DNA of 5,869 nt from Pyrodictiaceae archaeon (GTDB lineage: Archaea > Thermoproteota > Thermoprotei_A > Sulfolobales > Pyrodictiaceae): NCBI GenBank assembly GCA_027033675.1, contig JALVKZ010000043.1, positions 1 to 5,869 on the forward strand, written 5' to 3'. The position numbers were made by a program, and so were the translations under genes. This document shows, in pieces, positions 1 to 4,655 of the stretch. Every line of letters starts with the position of its first letter. Position 1 is the first letter of the stretch. Below the pieces are notes generated by a model. It ran no database searches. It saw only the letters and a program-made list of their open reading frames with translations, and had not been told where the DNA came from.

Positions 1-434
1 CCTTCGTCGCCACCGGTTAAGCTCCTCCACTTAAGCATTATAGCGTAGGCTAGCTGGCTAAGTGCGAGAGTAAGCATGGCGAAATATATTTCTGTGTGAC
101 GTAGGCTTATATAGCCCGTTCCCAGTGCTGTCAGCACTAGTATTATGAGAGAGAGCAATATGGATAGGGGGAAGCCGAGTCCGAGCTTAATAAGGCCTAT
201 GGCTACTATATAGCCCCCGAGCCCCCAGAACATTGCATGTCCAAAGCTTAGTAGACCAGTATACCCGAAGAGGATATTGAAGCCAGTTGCAGCGATTCCA
301 TAGAGAATTCCTACTGCCACGAGCCTCGTATAATAGCTACTAATGACCACTGGGAGAACCGATAGGAAGGCTATAACACCTATTACTGAGTAGAGGTCGA
401 TAATCCATGTCCCTACCCTGATACGGCGCTGCAT
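1..434 (-). CDS. livM: Branched-chain amino acid type ABC transporter permease LivM (3' end missing)
   Basis: This is the second membrane-spanning permease of a LivFGHMK-type uptake system. It would pair with LivH in the cytoplasmic membrane to form the translocation pore. I translated the minus strand from the ATG at 434-432 and obtained 144 codons before the window edge. The protein has a short basic N-terminus (MQRRIRVG), then hydrophobic segments at about residues 15-32, 37-55, 66-83 and 88-108. Two hallmarks of LivM permeases are visible. One is GYTGLLSFGHAMFWGLGGY at residues 57-75. The other is YFAMLTLALSQLAY at 117-130, followed by a Trp and LTGGDEG at the edge. LivM proteins are usually about 300-350 residues, so roughly the C-terminal half lies outside. 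The start is well supported by a strong Shine-Dalgarno 7 bases upstream. The gene starts 5 bases after the livH stop, so the two are co-transcribed. The family is clear; the substrate is not. Confidence 0.93.
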   Translation of the reverse strand, partial: MQRRIRVGTWIIDLYSVIGVIAFLSVLPVVISSYYTRLVAVGILYGIAATGFNILFGYTGLLSFGHAMFWGLGGYIVAIGLIKLGLGFPLSILLSLIILVLTALGTGYISLRHTEIYFAMLTLALSQLAYAIMLKWRSLTGGDE

Positions 435-439
435 CGCAA

Positions 440-1327
440 TTACCTCCTTTCAACTATCTCTTTACCAAAGAGCCCAGTCGGCTTTACGAGGAGGACTATT
501 ATCATAACAATATAGATTAGGGCTACCTCGAGCAATGGATAAACTATAACCATTACTGTACGCGCTATAGCCGCTATTAGCGCGCCTACTACGGAGCCAA
601 GGATACTACCCATGCCCCCTATCACTATCACGGCAAAGGATAGCACAATTGCATCAGTACCCATCCCTGGATAAGCAGTCAGTATTGGCGAGGCCATAGC
701 CCCCGCGAACCCGCTTAGGGCCGAGCCGAGCGCGAACGCTGATACGAATAATAAATCGGTATTCATGCCTAGTGCGGCTGCTATTTCAGGATTATACGCC
801 GCTGCCCTCATCTGCTTACCTATAGTAGTCCTTGCAAAGAACCACCATAGGAGCAGACCCACCATTGTGCTCGAAGCTATTACTACTAGCATATAGACTG
901 GAACATTATAATGTCCTATGCTTATGTAGCCCCAGGGCAGCTTTGTGAATGACTTGTACTCGGGGCCCCAGATCATTTTTACTACATCGTCTAGTGCTAT
1001 CATTAGCGCAAAAGTTAGTAATAATTGAAGCTCAGGAGGCTTTGAGTAGAGGGGGCGTATTAGGGTACGCTCGGTAAGGGCTCCTATTGCTGCTAGAAGA
1101 GCTAGTGACAGTATAAAACCTGCTATGAATCCGGCAGGCGTTGGACCAATCCACAGCATGGCTGCAGTATAGCCTATGTATGCGCCAAGCATGTAGAATG
1201 AGCCATGAGCGAGGTTCAGTATCCTCATAATTCCATATATTAGGCTTAGCCCTGAGGCTATGAGAAATAGTATTGAGGCGTAGAATAGAGTGTTAATCGT
1301 CTGTACTAGGGCGTAGCCTATGGACAT
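440..1327 (-). CDS. livH: Branched-chain amino acid type ABC transporter permease LivH
   Basis: This 295-residue integral membrane permease is the partner of LivM in a HAAT-family (hydrophobic amino acid) ABC importer. Its length is normal for LivH. It starts at an ATG preceded by a GAGGGT Shine-Dalgarno 9 bases upstream. The protein is almost entirely hydrophobic, with about eight membrane segments. Family signatures are ASGLSLIYGIMRILNLAHG at residues 24-42, with the conserved NLAHG at 38-42. A cytoplasmic loop with the EAA-like coupling sequence (ARTTIGKQMRAAAYNPEIAAALG) lies at about 165-187 and should contact the ATPase. Further signatures are GGMGSILGSVVGA at about 236-248 and a C-terminal KPTGLFGKE. 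The gene lies 48 bases downstream of the binding-protein gene and 5 bases upstream of livM, as in a classical liv operon. No defects are visible. The exact substrate (Leu/Ile/Val, other amino acids, or amides) cannot be read from the permease. Confidence 0.96.
   Translation of the reverse strand: MSIGYALVQTINTLFYASILFLIASGLSLIYGIMRILNLAHGSFYMLGAYIGYTAAMLWIGPTPAGFIAGFILSLALLAAIGALTERTLIRPLYSKPPELQLLLTFALMIALDDVVKMIWGPEYKSFTKLPWGYISIGHYNVPVYMLVVIASSTMVGLLLWWFFARTTIGKQMRAAAYNPEIAAALGMNTDLLFVSAFALGSALSGFAGAMASPILTAYPGMGTDAIVLSFAVIVIGGMGSILGSVVGALIAAIARTVMVIVYPLLEVALIYIVMIIVLLVKPTGLFGKEIVERR
442..447 (-). promoter_or_regulatory. Shine-Dalgarno of livM, overlapping the livH stop codon
   Basis: The minus strand reads AAAGGAGGTAA, in which GGAGGT is followed 7 bases later by the livM ATG. 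The last bases of the motif form part of the livH TAA stop (442-440). A ribosome finishing livH therefore sits on the livM initiation site. This suggests translational coupling that would keep the two permease subunits near equal amounts. The coupling is an inference; the motif and its position are seen directly. Confidence 0.85.
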
Positions 1328-1336
1328 GACTCTACT

Positions 1337-1342
1337 ACCCTC
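1337..1342 (-). promoter_or_regulatory. Shine-Dalgarno of livH
   Basis: The minus strand reads GAGGGT 9 bases before the livH ATG at 1327. It supports that start and indicates translation from a leadered, internal-operon mRNA. Confidence 0.6.
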
Positions 1343-1349
1343 TATGGGG

Positions 1350-1359
1350 AATAAAAAGG
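1350..1359 (-). promoter_or_regulatory. T-rich element between the binding-protein gene and livH
   Basis: The 48-base gap holds the minus-strand run CCTTTTTATT. It has two possible readings. It could be a leaky archaeal T-run terminator just after the binding-protein stop, which would reduce permease mRNA relative to binding protein. Alternatively it could be an internal TATA-like box, since a start site about 26 bases downstream would fall at about 1328, next to the livH ATG. The sequence alone does not decide, and the run is short. Confidence 0.25.
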
Positions 1360-1375
1360 AATTAGCTAGGAGAGA

Positions 1376-2761
1376 TTAGCTGCACTTTACAAGGGTCTTG
1401 AAGGGAGGTGGGAATATCTCTCCCGCATCATATATAGATAGGTCGCCGAGTATGGGGAACGGGAAGCCCCTAGGTCCGCCCTTTACTAGCTTGCCCCAGT
1501 ACACGTAGTACATTCCTTGGTGATCCTCGGGTCTCACATATACCGGGCCCATGGGTCCTGCTACGACTATGCCCTCCATGGCCTTAACGAACTCATCTAC
1601 ATCGGGCCACTTACCTAGCTCCACGTATGCTCTCTCTATTGCCGCTTTTATCGCGTATAGAGCTGTATAACTTGTTCCAGCAACGTATGGTGGATACTCA
1701 CCAGTCTTGCCCTTGTACTTCTCGACGAATTTCTTATTCAACGTATATACGTCATGAGGCGGGTAAAGGAACCAGTAACGCCCACTGCCCCATATATCAG
1801 CGCCGCTTGACGGGACGTTGGAGTCCCCTATCGCCTTGAGTGTATCGGTTGCACCTAGCATGGGGTTTATATAAGCTTTAACGATTTTGAAAAGGCCCTT
1901 GGCTGCCGCCTGCTTAAAGAATGTTGCTGCATCGCCTCCCCAGAGGCTAGAAAATACTATGTCAGGCTTCATTGATATTATTTTATCTATGTAGCTTGTA
2001 TAGTCCGTTGTGCCTAGCTTTACATATATTGGTTCGAGAAACTCGATTCCAGGCATGAGCTCCTTTAGCCTCTTTGAGAAGACGGCCCACGAGTCCCATC
2101 CATAAGCGTAGTCAGGGCCTATGTTTGCAACGCGCTTAGCGTCCGGGTAGTATTCTTTAACGAGCCTAGCCGCTGCCAGGTCTATTGGCTCCTCATACAT
2201 GGATATACGGAATATAAACTTCCTTTTCCCGCACTCAGTTAGCTTAGGCGTAGCAGCGTGAGTCACTATAAGCGGTACTTGTAGCTCTTGCTCTATCGTC
2301 TTTATGAGCTTTAATGAGTCACCGCTACTATCTATGCCGACCAGTATTTCTGCGCCCTCATCCTTAACCATTTTAACAATGTTATCTATCACGTGCTGTC
2401 TATCGGCTTCATCCTTGTTGATAAGCTCTATTTTTCTGCCAAGGATGCCCCCCATAGAGTTTATCTCATCCCGTGCGATCTCAAGTGCTGCGCCAGCCAT
2501 CTTACCATAGGTGCCAAAGGGGCCACTCATGAAGTACATGTAGCCTATCTTTAGTGGCTTTGAAGGAATACTTGGGCCAGGTTGTTTCCCGCCTACAGGG
2601 CTTGCGGTCTTTGTTACGGTGACTGTTTTTCCTCCTCCACCCCGTCCAGCCACGTAGCCTGCACCAATTCCTACAACGAGGCCCGCTATCCCGGCACCAA
2701 CAATTTTTACGAACTCTCTTCTACTAATATTGCTCTTCTCGGACAAGTTATCACAACCCAC
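1376..2761 (-). CDS. Tat-targeted, membrane-anchored substrate-binding protein of the LivK/Peripla_BP_6 family
   Basis: This is the extracellular ligand-binding subunit that delivers substrate to LivH/LivM. It is 461 residues long. A twin-arginine motif, SRREFVK (residues 13-19, R14-R15), precedes a hydrophobic stretch at about 20-38, marking Tat export of a folded protein. I see no lipobox cysteine or clear cleavage site, so it is probably held by an uncleaved N-terminal anchor. A Gly-rich and Thr/Val-rich linker (about 39-68) follows, of a kind common in crenarchaeal surface proteins. The periplasmic-binding fold starts at about residue 70 (KIGYMYFMSGPFGTYG). Likely ligand contacts are DSSGDS at 144-149, THAATPKLT at 167-175, and the YAYGWD region after the domain hinge. 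The GTG start at 2761 gives MGCDNLSEK. A TTG five codons on gives a shorter leader that still keeps the whole Tat motif, and neither has a strong Shine-Dalgarno. It is the first gene of the operon. The ligand is not predictable beyond the amino-acid-like class. Confidence 0.93.
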   Translation of the reverse strand: MGCDNLSEKSNISRREFVKIVGAGIAGLVVGIGAGYVAGRGGGGKTVTVTKTASPVGGKQPGPSIPSKPLKIGYMYFMSGPFGTYGKMAGAALEIARDEINSMGGILGRKIELINKDEADRQHVIDNIVKMVKDEGAEILVGIDSSGDSLKLIKTIEQELQVPLIVTHAATPKLTECGKRKFIFRISMYEEPIDLAAARLVKEYYPDAKRVANIGPDYAYGWDSWAVFSKRLKELMPGIEFLEPIYVKLGTTDYTSYIDKIISMKPDIVFSSLWGGDAATFFKQAAAKGLFKIVKAYINPMLGATDTLKAIGDSNVPSSGADIWGSGRYWFLYPPHDVYTLNKKFVEKYKGKTGEYPPYVAGTSYTALYAIKAAIERAYVELGKWPDVDEFVKAMEGIVVAGPMGPVYVRPEDHQGMYYVYWGKLVKGGPRGFPFPILGDLSIYDAGEIFPPPFKTLVKCS

Positions 2762-2804
2762 TTCAATTTACTCTTATTCACAATTACATAGTAGGATTAG
2801 TATA

Positions 2805-2814
2805 GGTTTAAAAT
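2805..2814 (-). promoter_or_regulatory. Probable promoter of the transporter operon
   Basis: The minus strand carries a TATA-like box, ATTTTAAACC, preceded by a purine-rich AAAGAT that could act as a BRE. Transcription would begin roughly 25 bases downstream, near 2783-2786, giving a leader of about 20-25 bases before the GTG at 2761. Position and spacing fit an archaeal TBP/TFB promoter. Confidence 0.55.
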
Positions 2815-2841
2815 ATCTTTCCTTGGAGAAAATAAATATCA

Positions 2842-2849
2842 TTTAAACC
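2842..2849 (+). promoter_or_regulatory. Possible promoter of the ABC-class ATPase gene
   Basis: TTTAAACC, preceded by the A/T-rich AATAAATATCA, resembles a BRE plus TATA box on the plus strand. It mirrors the transporter promoter. The predicted start site is near 2871, leaving a leader of about 42 bases before the GTG at 2913. It competes with the box at 2873-2879. Confidence 0.4.
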
Positions 2850-2872
2850 CTGTGTCTTCAACTAGTAGTAGC

Positions 2873-2879
2873 TATAAAG
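2873..2879 (+). promoter_or_regulatory. Alternative TATA box (TATAAAG) for the ABC-class ATPase gene
   Basis: TATAAAG lies 33 bases before the GTG at 2913. The start site would fall near 2902, leaving a leader of only about 10 bases. That would explain the lack of a Shine-Dalgarno before this gene. It is closer to the textbook TATA sequence than the box at 2842, but its upstream BRE is poor. Confidence 0.4.
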
Positions 2880-2912
2880 ACTCCCAATGCTCCTAGGCCT
2901 TATCGGGGCCTT

Positions 2913-4571
2913 GTGTTGGACAAGAAACTAACAAGGACGCTTCAGCGCATCGATGGCCACGGTTATAAGAATTATCGTGCTCTTCGCGGCCTCTGCGAGG
3001 ACGTCAGCGATGTCAAAGTCTGTGTTAGGAGGGTTCAAGGCGATCCCTTTGCTCCTCCTAGTGTTGTCGAGGCCAAATTTTCTCTGAGCAGTGTTTCCCA
3101 ATCTTTGCTCCGTTACGGCGTTGCTGTTGCTGATTACCTTCTCCGTATCCTCTGCGGCGAGCTTGCGGCTCGTAGGAGGAAGATTGGGGAGGGGCATAGC
3201 GGGTTTCTCGGTGTTCCTCACCCATCCCCCATCATCATTAGGCGTAGTGCTCTCGTCGTTCACAGAGAAGCAGGAGTTGCCCGGGTATGGGTTGGTCTTC
3301 CGTCTCGTCGCCGCCGCGTCCTTGGCGAGGAGGCTCGCTGGCTTCTCCTCGAAGCAGTACCGAGCGCTATTCGCGCCGCGCTAAGACAAGCTAAGGAGAG
3401 AATAGGTGATCTTGAGAGGCATGTTAGGGCTTGGAGGCTTCAAGAAGAGCTGAGGTCTAGGCTCCCTAGGCTAGGACTTGTCTCGTTTATTGGCAATGGC
3501 TCTATTCTTCCTAGGCGTTGCGGTGGTTGCTGGGACCCGTTGCCCGGCGCTGTCCCCTTTGAGTCTCCTCCCGGTCTCCGCGTCGAAGTCGAGACTGAGT
3601 GCTGCGGCGTGGTCTCCGGTATGGGTATTAAGCGAGGTGTCACCGTTATTGCTGGTAGCGCTTTCCATGGAAAGACTACTTTGCTAGAGGCTATTGCTAG
3701 TGGTGTATGGAACCATGTCCCAGGCGATGGGCGGGAGCGTGTAGTCACTATACGTGACACCATGTACGTCCGCGCAGAGGATGGGCGCTATATTAGCTGT
3801 GTTGATATAGACCCGTTTATCCATGATTTGCCGGGTGGGCGCCCAACTAGGTGTTTCTCAACGAGCGACGCCAGCGGAGCTACTAGCGTGGCTGCTGCTA
3901 TACAGGAGGCTGTTGAGGCTGGTGCAGAGCTATTGTTGTTAGACGAGGATACTAGTGCGACAAATATGCTCTATCTGGATGAGCGGGCTAAGCCCCTCAC
4001 GCGTAGACATACCGTTACCCCGCTAGCCGAGCTAGCCAGGGACATGGAGGAGAAGGGAATATCGCTAGTCATTGTCTCTACGGGCTCGCTACCATTACTA
4101 GCCGTAGCCGATACAATCATTGTCATGGAGGATTATCGCCCTAGAGACGCCACCTTGGATGCAAGGGTATTAGCCAAGGATATCAAACAGAGTGGGGGAA
4201 CCTACAAGCCCCCTAGGAAAAGGATCATTGAGCATGTCACGGGCCTCGTGAAGCCTCGTGTAAGAGCAGGCATGCTTACCGCTAAGAACCTCGAGACGCC
4301 ACTGCCTCTCACAAATAATATTCACTTGGTTGAAGAGTCGCAGCTGAACACATTAGCAGCAATAGCTGCGAGGATCAGTAAGGAGGAGGGCCGTCTACTG
4401 ACCGATATCGCTAAGGAATCCGAGGAAAAAATCTCGAAGAATCCCTCGTGGCTAGGCGATAGTCCAGGACTAGGCGAGGTAAGGGGGCTGGATATTGCTT
4501 TCCTCGTTAATCGGCTCCCATTAGTAGTTATGAGGCCTAACCACGACGAGTTCTCTAAGAATTATCGCTGA
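2913..4571 (+). CDS. Predicted ATPase of the ABC class (COG3044 / PF09818 family)
   Basis: This 552-residue soluble P-loop ATPase has no membrane segments, so it is not a transporter subunit. I recognise the family from ordered motifs. These are IDGHGYKNYR (13-22), VQGDPFAPPS (41-50), GLPSRRRRVLG in the middle of the N-terminal domain, and GMGIKRGVTVIAGSAFHGKTT with Walker A G248-T256 (K254). HVPGDGRE (268-275) and RAEDGR (287-292) follow. The signature-like DASGATS is at 319-325 and Walker B LLLLDED at 340-346 (D344, E345), followed by TSATN. Function in archaea is essentially unknown. From memory, a trypanosomal relative, MRB1590, is linked to mitochondrial RNA editing, so RNA binding is possible. 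The chosen start is GTG at 2913 (TTG follows directly), because the first family motif begins 10-13 residues later. No Shine-Dalgarno is visible. Cysteines C203, C206, C230 and C231 sit just before the ATP site. The roughly 110 C-terminal residues after the ATPase core are not recognised. The gene lies 84 bases upstream of orc1-1 on the same strand and could be co-transcribed. Confidence 0.92.
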   Translation: MLDKKLTRTLQRIDGHGYKNYRALRGLCEDVSDVKVCVRRVQGDPFAPPSVVEAKFSLSSVSQSLLRYGVAVADYLLRILCGELAARRRKIGEGHSGFLGVPHPSPIIIRRSALVVHREAGVARVWVGLPSRRRRVLGEEARWLLLEAVPSAIRAALRQAKERIGDLERHVRAWRLQEELRSRLPRLGLVSFIGNGSILPRRCGGCWDPLPGAVPFESPPGLRVEVETECCGVVSGMGIKRGVTVIAGSAFHGKTTLLEAIASGVWNHVPGDGRERVVTIRDTMYVRAEDGRYISCVDIDPFIHDLPGGRPTRCFSTSDASGATSVAAAIQEAVEAGAELLLLDEDTSATNMLYLDERAKPLTRRHTVTPLAELARDMEEKGISLVIVSTGSLPLLAVADTIIVMEDYRPRDATLDARVLAKDIKQSGGTYKPPRKRIIEHVTGLVKPRVRAGMLTAKNLETPLPLTNNIHLVEESQLNTLAAIAARISKEEGRLLTDIAKESEEKISKNPSWLGDSPGLGEVRGLDIAFLVNRLPLVVMRPNHDEFSKNYR

Positions 4572-4601
4572 TCCTCCCTGGGCTGTGTTATGCCTGCTCG
4601 G

Positions 4602-4607
4602 TTTTAA
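4602..4607 (+). promoter_or_regulatory. cdc6: Possible TATA box of the orc1-1/cdc6 gene
   Basis: TTTTAA, within CGGTTTTAACG, is the only TATA-like element in the 84-base gap. A start site about 25 bases downstream would lie near 4630, giving a leader of roughly 25 bases before the ATG at 4656. The surroundings are GC-rich and the BRE is poor. Read-through from the ATPase gene is therefore an alternative, as no strong terminator separates them. Confidence 0.35.
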
Positions 4608-4633
4608 CGCGTCTAGGTGGCCTAGTTGAAGCA

Positions 4634-4646
4634 AGAGAAACGGGGG
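4634..4646 (+). promoter_or_regulatory. Weak candidate origin-recognition-box-like motif before orc1-1
   Basis: AGAGAAACGGGGG contains GAAACGG followed by a G-run. It resembles the core of archaeal ORB elements, which as I recall is GGAAACGGAGGGG or similar. The left part of the consensus (TTCCACAG) is not matched, and only one copy is seen. It lies between the possible TATA box and the ATG, where bound Orc1 could repress its own gene. The G-run could instead be a poor ribosome-binding site. Confidence 0.2.
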
Positions 4647-4655
4647 CTCTAGGGG

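Larger units (their letters stand above)
2805..2849. repeat. Inverted repeat formed by two back-to-back TATA-like boxes
   Basis: GGTTTAAA at 2805-2812 is matched by its exact reverse complement, TTTAAACC, at 2842-2849. A 29-base AT-rich spacer separates them, with the dyad centre at about 2827. Each arm serves as the TATA-like element of one of the two divergent genes. The spacer contains CCTTGGAGAAAATAAATATC. The match is read directly; its role as a shared control region is inferred. Confidence 0.6.

Noticed and set aside
1627..2791. Plus-strand open frames of about 68-70 codons across the binding-protein gene
   Set aside because: They lie antisense within a clearly coding gene with strong family motifs, and their translations show no recognisable domain.
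2817..2836. CTTTCCTTGGAGAAAATAAA in the divergent region, considered as an origin recognition box because of its TTCC...GGA...AAA pattern
   Set aside because: The spacing differs from the known boxes, there is no G-run, and it lies between two promoters. Resemblance is no better than expected in A-rich DNA.
2887..2931. A 14-codon reading frame (ATG to TAA) overlapping the start of the ABC-class ATPase gene, which could be an upstream regulatory ORF
   Set aside because: It has no ribosome-binding site. It would lie outside the transcript if the TATAAAG at 2873 is used, and frames this short arise by chance.
2928..3763. Overlapping open frames of 65-111 codons in other frames over the ABC-class ATPase N-terminal half
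   Set aside because: They result from the GC-rich third positions of the real gene. The family motifs are all in the 2913-4571 frame.
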